Source: Nissolia schottii (lineage: Eukaryota; Streptophyta; Magnoliopsida; Fabales; Fabaceae). Taken from it: a DNA stretch of 64,000 bases. The stretch spans positions 218,815-282,814 of the forward strand of contig QANU01013978.1 of assembly GCA_003254905.1 (NCBI GenBank), written 5' to 3'. A model generated the notes under the pieces. That model had not been told where the DNA came from. It did not search any database and saw only the letters and a list, made by a program, of their open reading frames with translations. Positions 24,639-36,049 of this stretch are shown here, in pieces (within the stretch, counting starts at the first letter, position 1; each line of letters begins with the position of its first letter). Made by a program: the position numbers and the translations under genes.

Positions 24639-26620
24639 TGAGGGGGTACGGTAGGCTCCCTTGTTACAATACCTATTACGGACTAAAGATTAAGGGTTCG
24701 AAGAGTTTTAGTCCACTAAAGAATGGGGGGGGGGGGAGCTCACCTTGTCTATAGGTGAAAAAGGCTTTAGCCCATTAAGGAGTAAAAGGAGCTCACTTAA
24801 CACATTTGCACTCGTCAACCTCAGAAGAGAGCTCCACGATGCCCATAAGAGGAGAAGGCCACAACACAAGTCCGAAAAATAGATTAGCCTAATAGGCATT
24901 CTCTAAGTCGTAGGCCCAAGACTTTGGACCCAATTTGGCCTAACAAGGCTAAAGGAAGAAGTGGCGCCTTCTCCTCCCACAATCAGTGGATCGCGTAACT
25001 AACTCCTAGATAAGTGGGGAAGGATAAGCCTCAGAGATAAGGGGAAGTCGTTATTTGAATTCCCCGTGTTTTATCTCTATCTAACCGACCTAACTCACCT
25101 ATAAAAGCACATGACCACAGGTCACTAGGTACCTCTCATTCACTCTCTAGAATACTCACCCAAAACTCGGCTTACTTGAGCGTCGGTGTGCCTTTGCAAG
25201 TACACCCCACCGTCAATCTCTCTCATACGAGGAACCCACTTTAGAGCTTTCGTTCAAACGTTAGAGCTTTCGTCAAGGCGCCTTTCTCAACCCTTTACTC
25301 GTGTTCAGGTAACTCCATTCCCTATACGAATTACTTAGGAACATTGGCGTCGTCTGTGGGGAACTTGATATCATCTAATAAGTATCAAACTACCCTTTCT
25401 ACAGGTGCTCTGATAGAAGCCAATAACGTTGTTGCAAATCCCCTTCCTCCACAATGTTGGTTAGGGATGCCTCAAGAGGGGATCAGGAACCAACAACCCC
25501 ACGAACCCGATCCTCAGGACGGGCAACCCACGTCCATAATAGGGGAAAATGAGGTAGGGCACTGAAAGCCCAATGGTCAACGCATCCCCTCCCAAGTGGT
25601 TGTTCCAGATTCCCAAAACGAAGTGCACCCCCACGAGGTCATCTTTGGACTCCAAGACCTTATCGACCGGTAGGAGCAATACCTCAAAGCTTTAGAGTGG
25701 AGGGATAAACCCAAAAGAAAAGAGCGTAGGGACCGAGACTAGAAAGGGGGCCAATCAGACACCTAACTCTCCTCAGCATTTGGATCACCATAGGTCGCAG
25801 GCATAGGAAAAGTCCTCGACCCCCTCGCGCGTGGGTCATAGGAACAAGGAGAAATCCCCTTCCCTAACTCTGCGACAAAGGAGATCCCATAAGACTCCTT
25901 CTCTGGAGCACTGACACCAAAGCTCTCCTCAACGACAATCACCAGCTTTGACCCGACACTCTTAGTTCTTAAGTTGACATGAGCGGCTGAGTTGACACAG
26001 AAACTCTCCAAGGAGGGCTAACGATTCGGACTCTGAAGGATCCATCTACTCTAACCTAACCGAGGCTTAAGGGGGCAACCGTGGAATGGGGGGCTGTCGT
26101 CCATTCTCCAATGAAATATTTTGCATTAACCCGCCTAAGAATTTTAGGCTCCCCCAAACTATTAAAGCCTACAATGGGGTCCACAAGAACACCTCACAAA
26201 GTTCAAATCCAAGACCTGGTTGATGCAAGTGCTTGACGTCGTACTTTGTAGGGCATTCTCGCTAACCCTTAATGGACCAGCAAAAAAGTGGTTGTTCTCT
26301 TTACCTAAGAGGCCGATTACTAGTTTCGATGACCTTTCCCAAAAGTTTGTGCTACAATTCACTACAAGCAAGAGGCAACCCAAGACAGTCATTGGCTTCT
26401 TGGGGATTTACTAGGGAGAGAACGAGTCACTGCGAAGCTACGTGGAGCACTTTGCCAAAGAAGCAAACTTAGTGGAGAGCATTACGATCGAACAAAGACT
26501 GATGACACTATGCTTTGGAGTTCATCCAAGGACCCCATTCTTAGAAGAAGTCCTCAGGCAAGAACCAAAGACGCTCAAGGAATCCAACCCAAAGGAAAAG
26601 GTTCACATTAACAAGGAATG
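24639..26620 (+). mobile_element. Gypsy-class LTR element fossil (LTR, primer site, gag part)
   Basis: An LTR of about 705 bp runs from TGAGGGGG (24639) to ...TAGGAACA (25343). It includes a TATA-like ctataaaagcacatgac near 25099 and is followed by TGGCGTCGTCTGTGGGG, a near match to the TGGCGCCGTCTGTGGG primer-binding form of plant Tat-type gypsy elements. A gag-like region follows (LNGPAKKWLFSLP, then ITSFDDLSQKFVLQF and SYVEHFAKEAN), matching the retrotransposon gag family. No pol is found, and several breaks make it a broken, fairly old copy. Confidence 0.7.
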
Positions 26621-27052
26621 TGAGGCTTGTGGCCAAGGGCCCTTCGCAAGGGCCCAACAGGTCTCAGTGACGCGCTACACGCGTCAGCAACAGCGAGGCA
26701 TTGCAGCGCCTTTGGCTCGCTCCAACGCACCACTGTTGATCAGAAACCCTATCTACGCACCTTTGGGCTAGGAGAGGGTTCGACCCGCCCTTTTGGTCAT
26801 TTCTCCCCCTCTATATATAGAGCTTTCTTCTCCCCCTTTCAACTAGCTTAGAGCTTCAGACTCCTCTTCTCTCTAGAACGAGTTTCTACTTATCAATGTC
26901 ACCATCAGTAGGGTCACAATATCTATCTGCCACATATTCGTAGTCTTGAGAAGGAAAGTCACCATCAATTTCAGAACATGAGCTTTGTTGTTTCCACAAT
27001 GTGTTGTCTCTTATTTAATCCTTAACACTTTTAATCAGCCAGCCATTGTGGC
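26621..27052 (+). other. GC-richer segment with hairpins and a promoter-like TATA
   Basis: Composition shifts sharply here. Two perfect short hairpins (26637-26655, 26668-26686) are followed by ctatatatagagctttc near 26812 and then a CT-rich leader-like stretch. It resembles a promoter or the 5' part of another element's LTR, but no coding region follows. Its owner is unknown. Confidence 0.4.
26637..26686. repeat. Pair of perfect GC-rich hairpins
   Basis: GGGCCCTT-cgc-AAGGGCCC (26637-26655) has an 8-bp stem and 3-base loop. TGACGCG-ctaca-CGCGTCA (26668-26686) has a 7-bp stem and 5-base loop. They lie 12 bases apart. Confidence 0.85.
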
Positions 27053-27066
27053 AAGAATTTGCTACG

Positions 27067-27257
27067 GAATCAACGAGGGTTGGTTCAAGTGGTAAGCGGC
27101 TTGGTATCGCTTAAATAAGGTCCCGAGTTCGAGACCTTATGTACACAGTTATTCTCGCTGGGAGACTCACCCGCCATAGCCAGGTGCGCGACCCAGGTCG
27201 ACCCGGATTAGTCAAGGCTAAGTCTTGGACACCGGGCAGGCAACCTAAAAAAAAAAA
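27067..27257 (+). mobile_element. SINE copy 1 (tRNA-derived), with target duplications
   Basis: The head has pol III boxes: A box tggttcaagtgg at 27081-27092 and B box gttcgagacc at 27127-27136. A body with acccgccatagccaggtgcg and a tail ending gggcaggcaacct follow, then an A-run. The flanks carry a perfect 14-bp direct repeat, aagaatttgctacg, at 27053-27066 and 27258-27271. Three more copies lie at 42398, 42946 and 54172. The box spacing and A-tail fit a tRNA-derived SINE. I do not recognise a named family. Confidence 0.85.
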
Positions 27258-27271
27258 AAGAATTTGCTACG

Positions 27272-29699
27272 ATAGTCAAAGAGCAACTCTGAAGGATAAG
27301 GTCAACTACCTTCAAATCATAATCTGTAATTCGATAACCATCAATAGCAATGATGCCTCCAGTATAATCATCATTGTTTTCTCCATGGCCACTGAAGTGG
27401 AAGAGTGCACCTCGCTAGGAATGGCTGAATCGACCAAATTGTCTAGCACATTTTCATGTTGGTCGCAGTGGGTTGGGTGTTGGAATTGTCCTTGTCTATG
27501 ATAACGGTGAAATCTTCCATAGTATCTTTTGAGGCAATATTTGATTTTGAACACTTTGTTAACACACCCTTGGAGCTGGTTTTTTCAACAAATTTCAAGC
27601 TTTAAGCTTTAAAGAGGAATTTACTATCTTTTTGAACAAAATTCATAGCCTAATTAATTACTAGTTAAGTTACACCAACATCTTTGGCCTAGAATCAAAG
27701 TTCAAGTGTTTCTAGCGTTGTAAAACGAAATGGAAAGCAAATTAGGTGAATTTTTTCGCAAATGGTGTCGTTGATGACATAATCAAATTAAAATGATTGG
27801 CCAATTTTAGTCATCAATTTAAGTTACATGTTACTAAATGAATTATTAAAAGAGTTCTCATCAATTACATTATAGCATGGAAGATAATGGTCAAGGATAA
27901 AGTAAAACTTTTAGTTTAAAGTATCAAGTTGAAAAATTAATTACAAAAAATTAAATATCAAGGGTATGAGAATGTTAATAGACTCTGAATAATAAGACAA
28001 GATTAATTATTATTCTTTTCTCTTATAAATAAAATATTATATTTTAATTTATTTAAATTTCAAATACTTGCATACCATAACAGCATAAAATTTGAATTAG
28101 AAAAAAATATGTAGCGAGATTTGTTGTTTTGTGTTAAAATTTGAATTGAAAGATTATAAATAATACAAGATGTGAGAGAATGCTAAATTTTAAATTAAAA
28201 AAATTTAGTGGAATCAAGTGAAATAAGTTTTTGAAATTAGAAAGTGGGAATTTTTTCTCCAAAATAGTGGTGAAAAAAACTTAAAAATTTAATTAATATA
28301 GAATATAAATAACAACACATAATGTAATGATAGTTATAACAGTCACGTAAAATAATGATAGTTATAGCAATTGCGTTCAATTGTAAAAGTTGGTGTATAA
28401 AAATTAATCTCATTATTTTTCTCTGTCATGTTCTATCTAATCCTAACAAATGACAGACATGTATCACAATTTGATCTCATTATTATTTAACCAACATTCA
28501 TTCACAAAGTTTATACTTAAAAGTAAGGTGATGTACGTTGTTTCATATTTTCAATTACTTTAAGTTTGAACTAAACAATAAATCATTTGTTAGTACTTAA
28601 GAGAATTTAGTGTTTCGCAGTGATATTTGTTTTTTTTTTTTTAAATGTTCACATATTAAAATTAAAAATGTTTAGTTTTATGTATCAAGTAGTGTGAGCT
28701 TATGGTATTCTTACTATATATTTTTGGAAAATATAAAGAGTAAATATACAATTTGGTCTTTACATTTTTAATTTCAAATCAAGAGTCCTAACATTTTAAA
28801 ATTAGACATCAATTTCGTTCTTCCGCCAAATCTTACATAACACCATTAAAAATAATAAATCAAATGGTCTATTAATCTTTAGAATTGAAAAAGGTAAGTA
28901 AAGAGATGGCATGAGGATACATTCCTAGAAGATGAGGATTTTTCTCATGTTCTCATTCAAGTACATACGTGGAAAATTGCTTCAAAAATTCAACACTAAG
29001 GAAGCAGGAAGTCAGATCCCTTCTGCCACTGCCATTGAAGAAATGAACTCCAGAAAACTCAAGTGTTGATCCATGGAAGAAGATTTGTGCTAATGATAAC
29101 ATGAAGCTAGTATAACATGAATTAAATTTCCCTTAGCCAGGCTGGCTCTCTTAAGTGTTTTAGTTAATTTTTTCTCACTTTATTTTATGTCTATTCTTTA
29201 GGATTTTTATATCGTTTGTTGATTCAACAATTCTAAGAAATTCCTCGGCTTCATGTTTGCGTTTAGTTTTATGTACCCTTTATGTATTTATTACTCTTAT
29301 AAATAATTAATACAATATTCTAACTTTGATATATATATATATACATATATATATATACACACACATACATAACACTAAGGTGCACACAATTTTTTTGTCA
29401 ATTACATATTATCAAAATTAAGAAATTTAAAAAAAAGTTAAAGAAACCTAACATATGAGAGGGCTGCCGGGTTGTGGATGTCGTTGATGAACACCGACAA
29501 GGGGCGTGATCTGCAGATTACTTTTGAAGACAACCATACATTTAGGATGGTCCAGTTTGGGAATCTAGGTTCTGCAAGTTTTGTGGCCAACGAACATTTC
29601 TGGTTTAAATTCATTATCTTATGAAATACAGTTATACATACAATAATAATGGTAACAATTGAATCAAATATAAAATCTTACATCAACCACCAAGCAATT
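27272..29699. other. AT-rich intergenic DNA, no gene recognised
   Basis: Low-complexity AT-rich sequence. About 28740-28860 resembles a worn dispersed repeat ('aatttggtctttaca'). A (TA)n(CA)n tract lies at about 29330-29371. No coding frame has recognisable domains. Confidence 0.5.
29330..29371. repeat. (TA)n/(CA)n microsatellite
   Basis: Alternating TA units broken by single bases, ending in a short ACAC run. Confidence 0.8.
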
Positions 29700-29781
29700 G
29701 TGGGCCTGTCGGAATGGTTATTGGGCTTGACTACAAATCATGTGGGCTCTGCCCGCGCAGGTCCGAATTCTGCTGCTCACG
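29700..29781 (+). tRNA. tRNA-Ser-like gene or pseudogene with anticodon ACA
   Basis: Over 82 bases the sequence aligns without gaps to the plant tRNA-Ser(AGA) I recall, with about 11 differences. The D-arm, the anticodon loop CTACAAA, a long variable arm (GGGC-tct-GCCC, the serine type) and the T-arm are all recognisable. The anticodon triplet is ACA rather than AGA and would read cysteine codon UGU. Mispairs at 7-66 (C-T) and 28-42 (T-T), plus T-loop/B-box changes (GGTCCGAATTC for GGTTCGAATCC), suggest decay. TTTT at 29783-29786 would terminate pol III. Confidence 0.6.
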
Positions 29782-32269
29782 GTTTTCGTCTTTTGCTTTT
29801 TCGGATCAATTTGGGCTAAATCGGTAAATTCTGTTCAAAAGCAAAAAATTAACAAAAGTTAGGAGGGTTTAAATCTCTGACCTTGTAGTAAGGGCCCCAC
29901 ACAAATATTAGTTTTGCTTTCTATATAATTATGTTCATTTATATTTCATAATGCTCATGAAAAAAATTATGCTAATGTTTAAATATAATTTTTGAATCAA
30001 AATGTCAGTATTCAATTTATAAAATTTAATATATAAGAAATAGGTGCTCAAGTGACATCTCCTAGTAAATAGTTGCTCAAGTGACATCTCTTAGTCATGT
30101 GCTAAGAGATAAGTCGTGTTTAACTCTTTTAGAGAACATATAATGTGTCTGACCAACATTGCTATTTATTAAAAAAAATTATAAAAATAATAAATTAGTA
30201 GAAAAAAATAAAGATGTAGTAACACCATTTTATTGATATCGTACTGGCGTACTGCATTTTTAAACTAATCATAATTTGTGAACGATAAAATTAGAAAATT
30301 GTAATTAATCATAAATTCTTTTGTTGATGAGGTCCCCGAAAGGTAGAGAAAATTGTTTCGCCGACATGTGAGCTAATTTTTTTTTCCCTTCTTCTAAATG
30401 TCAAAATGTTTTTTTTATATATAATTACGTTTAATTTAATACGGTTTAAATCTAAGAGATTTATGTATACTTTTTAAACTTCTTACCACTTGACCAATCA
30501 TTCTTTCTAAGAAGAGTGTTGCATTATATCTTAATACGATGCTTATATTTTATTTAAAAATTCTAAAATCATGGTTCTTATCTAAATTATAATTTGAAAG
30601 TTTACTAATTAACGAAAGGCTAGATATACTTTCAAACTATGCACATTTGTAGATATTACAAAGATCGACAAGTTTTTCTTTTTTTTCTTTAAATAAATAC
30701 TATATTTTTTAATTATTTAAAACTGGACCAAATTGATTTTAGGGTACCAAGTACCAACAGACATTTGATCTAGCCACAAAGACTAGTCCATCACAATGTT
30801 TAGGTAAATAAATTTACTACTATACGAGAGAAATATTATTTTTTTAGCGAAATCACAGGTTCTTCCCTTATCTATTTGTATGACCCATGAGAGAGAAATA
30901 TTATTTCGTTCCGTTGCTGTCGTTGATGTATGACCTCCTTCATTTGTCTTGTGCGCTCCGACTTCACTTCATGCGTTTAATTTCTTTTGTCATTAATTAT
31001 GAGCCTTTTCTTCTATTCTTTGCGTGTGCCAAGGGCTGCACTCTTGCCGCTGCTTTTGGAATGTCCTTCAATGACTTCCTCTCTTTCACTTGTGGGCCTC
31101 TTCACCATGGTGACTATCTGGTCTTTGTTTTGTTGGGCTCATTGTCTTCGGTGCACTCTCTCAACGATGAGTACTGCTAGCCCCAACAGATAGTTTGGGA
31201 TCCAGGTGGAATGATATTACTATGATTTATTTTTGTAAGGTCATGTTGAGAAGATTAAGATCTGATAATGGCAAATTATAATTTCAACATTTTGGCTGGA
31301 GATCTAGAATCTAACCACTCATAGAAAGTGATTGCTGAATTTTCTAAGGAAATATTGAGAGTTTCTCTAAATCAGTTATCCCTCATACCTTGTCTGCTCC
31401 TTGTATATGGCATCTAGCTAACAAGGGCAATTGGAGATTACGAAGAAAAATGAACTTTTCTGAAGAACCTTAGATTTTAATTGTTGTTCCTATTAGTCAT
31501 ATTCAAGATATACAATTTAAAATTTTCTTCTTTCATAGTTTTGATGGTTCTTATTGTTTTTTTTTTCCCTCTCGCATTAGTAATTTGTTGCCTATGACAT
31601 CGTTGTGAATCCCGGCCCCCACTTTCTTTCTTATGCAATGGTCGTTATGACCCCCTCTGTAATTATTCGATAATTGAATGAATACAACTGTCTATTTTAG
31701 GGAAGGAAAAAAAAAGAGACTACATCTTTTTTCTTGAAAGTAAGTTATTTACCACAACTATCCAATATGTGAGAAATAAGATGAATTTGTAAAAATATTG
31801 TGAATATTATATATCTATTGTGCTAATTAAGTTATTAAAAGAAAGCAACCCCAATGAGTGACATGACAATAGTTCACATTGTCTTTTAATTATGTGACAT
31901 GTGTTCAATTCTCGTGTAAATTCAACTATTATAAGTAAATTAATCATTGTTGCCACGGTAGATACCACGAGTTGAAAAAAAAATTGTTAAAAGAAAGTCT
32001 TACTTATTTAAAAAAAAAGTTCCAAAAAATACCCACGATAATCTTTTAACCTTTTTTTTAATTTTAAAATATTAAAAGAAAGAATAAAATATAAAATTTA
32101 ATAAAAAAATATATGATATTAACTTTCGGTCAATGTTGATTTTTCAAGTCAATTCTTCATTTATTGTTTACGAAAAAAATTTGTTAAAAATAAAGCAATA
32201 AAAAAAAATTAAACAATAGATATATTAATATCATCAAACAATGTACTAAAAAAACTAATATTATTAAAT
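29782..32269. other. Intergenic DNA with minor repeats
   Basis: Two near copies of tgctcaagtgacatctc lie at about 30042 and 30072. The stretch to about 30125 loosely matches 53794-53850, so it may be another worn short repeat family. About 31590-31720 looks like a LINE-type 3' tail ending in an A-run (weak). The 97-codon frame at 30887 has no recognised domain. Confidence 0.4.
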
Positions 32270-33948
32270 TGAAACTAACAACATTAGTTTGAAAATTTTT
32301 CAAATAAAAAAAATAATTTTTTTACTATAAGATTAATAAAATGTTAAAATTATTAAATAGTTTTCTTGAAAATAAAATGATAGAAATGTCAAATGTTAGT
32401 TATTTTTAATAATTTTCATTTGTCAAGAAGAATAAATTTAGATATAAAAAAATTATATTCTAAAAACTATCATAAATTTAAGTAAACTCAACGTAGATAT
32501 TATACCAAATAATGGATCCTAAAAAAATGAGAGATTATAGTGTAAAAATGAAAGCTGTTGCAAGCACTAAAAATAAGATGAAAACTTTTGCTTAACATCT
32601 GAGTATTACTGTGACACCAAAACAAGAAAAATGTGTATCCTTAAAACTTATAATTCTATTAGACAACTTGTTACTTCCGTTCTACATAAAGCCTACACAA
32701 AGAGATACACACAACCTCGCCCTCTATTTTTATCTTACATTCTATTAGTATAGCAAATTTTAAGATATATAATATAATAAAGCGTTAAAGTTACAAATAA
32801 TTTTCTCAAAAATAAAATGGTAGAAACATTAATTTAATATTTTCCATTGAGAAGAAATTTTTTTATCCATACAAGAATTTATAAATAATACTATAAATTT
32901 AAATAAACTCAACTTAACGGTTATTGTACCAACAAACAAACTTTAAACAATGGGAGATCATAGCATAAAAACAAGAGTTAAGACAAGAACTTAAAATAAG
33001 GGGTAGAAGTTTTACAACTTACAGCACAGTTTTCTGACAAGAAAATAAGGAAAACGTTTCTTTTTAGCTTATAACTTTTACCGGACAACCTGCTACTTTC
33101 ATTTTATAAAATTTTACAGACAGTGCTCTAAAAAATCACCTTTTTACACACTGTGGTCTCTTTCTCCCTTTTTTAGTGCTTTTCTTAAAATCACCTCATT
33201 GGTATTGTTCATGGTGCTCTTAAAAATGGAGGGTTCCTCTAGATATACTAATATTTTATCAAAGAGAAACTAGGAACATTAATTAGTTTGGAATTTTTTC
33301 AAGAGAACTTAATTTTTATTTTAAGATATATTAATATTATTAAATGTTTTTCTTAAAAATAAAATGATAAAAAATTATATTTCAATACTTTTCATTAATT
33401 ATGAAGAATTTATTTAAATATACATAGAATTATATGGTAGAAAACTATTATAGTTAAATTTAAATAAAATCAACTTAGCTATTAGTATAGTAAAGAACGG
33501 ACCCAAAAATAATGGGAAACGAGAATAAACTCCACAGTTAGATTTTTCATACGATAATGTTATGTGTGATTTCTAATCATTAATTGAGGATGTGAGACCT
33601 ATACATAACTTTATTATATGAAAAAAAATACAATTGAGAGCATATCCATGTCCATGGGAGACCATAGTGTAAAAAACACGAGTTGCGACAATCACTAAAA
33701 ATAAAGTAATTTTTTTTCTTTTTTACGCAACTTAGTATGTTTCTTCCTAAATTAAGGGTCATAGGTTCAAGACCCTAGAAGAAGAAAAAATGCTTCGGGA
33801 GTGGCAATCACAATATTTTAAGTTAGATTAGTCAATCCCAGTGCAATGAACAAAAAAATTATGTACGTTTTCTGACACCTAAACAAGAATAATGTGTATT
33901 TCTATAACATAAAATTTGTTGGACTTGTTGCTTTCATTCTATAAAACT
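32270..33948 (+). repeat. Three diverged direct repeat units (about 0.4-0.7 kb each)
   Basis: Three segments (about 32270-32715, 32745-33120 and 33240-33948) share an ordered set of words: 'ataaaatgatagaaa', 'aaatttaaataaactcaact', 'gggagatcatagcataaaaa', then 'gacaccaaaacaagaa-aatgtgta' and 'cttgttactttcattctataaa'. The order is kept but the spacing varies. Unit 3 is longer through extra inserted DNA. No coding sequence is evident. It is an old tandem duplication of an unknown element. Confidence 0.6.
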
Positions 33949-34817
33949 TAGAGCTGTCGAAATGGGTCCTGATGGGCAAGCCCGAATGACCCAAAAATAT
34001 AGGTGGGCTAGGCTGAAGAAATATGAAAAAAAAAAGTTGATCTGACTTAACCCAATCCAAGTTGGCCTGACCCAAATTAGCCTGATGGCTTGAACACCCC
34101 TTTAAAAATATTATAATAATAATATGATGTGCACTTTTTTTGCCCCTTACATGTGCACTTGTTCAATAAGTTCAAATATCAAGGAACCCTCTAATATGGA
34201 GGATATTAATAAAAAGGTAAGTGAGCTGAAAATGTCTCTGAATATAGGGGAGACTCACGACTACATTTGTGTAAATTTTATTATTGTAGATTTAGTCCAT
34301 CTAATTTGAAGTACTTGACTCCTAATGTAAATGATTTGTGTTTTTTTATTAACTATAAAAAAAAAGGTTATAGTCTTGTTACGTAACTAAAAGATAGTTA
34401 CAAAGTCTTTGTAAATAGCTCTAGTATATTGTACCAGATTGATTAAATTGAATGTAAAATACATTTTCATAATTTCCTTTGTTATATTATATAGTCATAT
34501 TCAAACATTTGAGACTTGAGAATTAATTCAAATCAATTCAAAATTAAGCCAAAATAATCTCAACATTATATATACTAATTATTTTATTTTTAGTCAATAA
34601 ATTTTAATAACACATTATTACCAAACTTTACCAACTTTAAATTAATATATATAAAAAAAAATTAAGTTTACAAAATATGGGCACATGGGCTAACCCAAAA
34701 ATGACTCGAATAAAATGGGTTTGCATATTACTAGCTCAAAAATAATATAACTCAAAATGTTCCAGTCCGATATAGCCCAACCTAAAAGGGCCGGACCAAC
34801 CTATTTTGACACCACTA
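33949..34817. mobile_element. hAT-like non-autonomous DNA transposon, 869 bp
   Basis: The left end reads TAGAGCTGTCGAAATGGGTC and the right end, reversed, TAGTGGTGTCAAAATAGGTT. These are the short imperfect inverted ends typical of plant hAT elements. The flanks are 8-bp candidates, ataaaact (33941-33948) and ataaagcc (34818-34825), six of eight matching, the right length for hAT. Subterminal GGGC/GCCC words occur at both ends. No transposase frame is present. It interrupts unit 3 of the surrounding repeat: the uninterrupted unit 1 reads cataaagcctacacaaag at the same point. Confidence 0.7.
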
Positions 34818-36049
34818 ATAAAGCCCTACACAAAGCAACACTCATCCCCACTCCCTTTCCTTCTCTCTTCACTTTTTCTTTCTAGTGTTCTCTCTCCCTC
34901 CCTCACTCTCTCTCGAACAAGACTCCTTATTTATTTGCTCAAGCTCGAACATTAATGAATACTCGTAAGTCATTTATGTCTGTTCATTTCTTGGTTTCTT
35001 ACATTAATATTCAGACTCCACTATTAATGATATCGACTAATTTAGCTTGAGGTATTATGATTGTCTCTCTCGATATAGGTTTATGTCAGATATGTTGTCA
35101 CAAAGACTATTAAAAAAATAAACATTTTTTGATTTTGGTAATAAAGTTGGGGAGATCAGGATCTTATATGTTTTAATTAATATGATTTGATCATGAGAAC
35201 ATCGATCTTCAGCAGAAGATGAGATTACTTTTAATTTCTTATCATTGTTAACATGACTTGATCAATAGTGAAGATGTGTGCATAACCAAATCTTGTGCAA
35301 TTTGCACAAAAGAGGATCCTTTTATGAAAATCTTTTCTTAAATATTTGTCGTCAGGCTTTCTCATTTCTAAACATTTCCTGTCAATGTTACTGAAGATTC
35401 TGGCCTTTTTTTGGGGTGGGGGGTGTTTTGGTATAAAGAAAGTTACAAGGTTTTCTGACTCATAGAGTCTTGTTTGATGCAATTGTTGTCAGATCTATTG
35501 TTTGGAATGATATTTGCAATGGATGAGACAAGTGAAATTATACTTGTGTCTTTTGAGGAGAGAATTTAATTTTAATTATTTGAATAAAAAATTCATAAAA
35601 GAAAAAATTTATTTATTGTGCTTTCAATTTGAAAGAGATGATAGATTTAAAAAATATATCATACTTAGTTATGACATATTTGTAAGTTTTAAACCATATT
35701 CACCAAAAAATAAATAAATAAATAAAACGTTTCCTGAAAAAGATTGTTTCTATGAATTGATTGAAAATTAAATTGTTTGGCATTCCTTGTGTGTCACCAT
35801 TTAAAAAAAAATTGTGAATTTTTAGTAATTGTATCAATATCAAGACTAAATACACTAGATGTTTGAATAAGATCAAAGATGATGTAAATGAATTCCATAA
35901 TTTTCTTTTAAAATTATTCTCCTAATTTTGATTAGCTGGAATATTGATATGACATTTGGCTTCATATGTTTTGTTTGCACTTATGTATTGACATCTATAA
36001 TTGACATTATCATATATAAGTAATATTTTAATGATAACCCAAATTGACA
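34818..36049. other. Intergenic DNA with a CT-rich stretch
   Basis: 34850-34920 is CT-rich and resembles a gene leader, but no coding exon follows. The remainder is AT-rich and unrecognised. Confidence 0.4.

Noticed and set aside
30887-31180. 97-codon open frame
   Set aside because: No recognisable domain, hydrophobic low-information sequence, and no splice or promoter context. Probably part of a worn repeat.
33765-33800. B-box-like word ggttcaagaccctag
   Set aside because: No A box at a suitable distance and no cloverleaf can be drawn.
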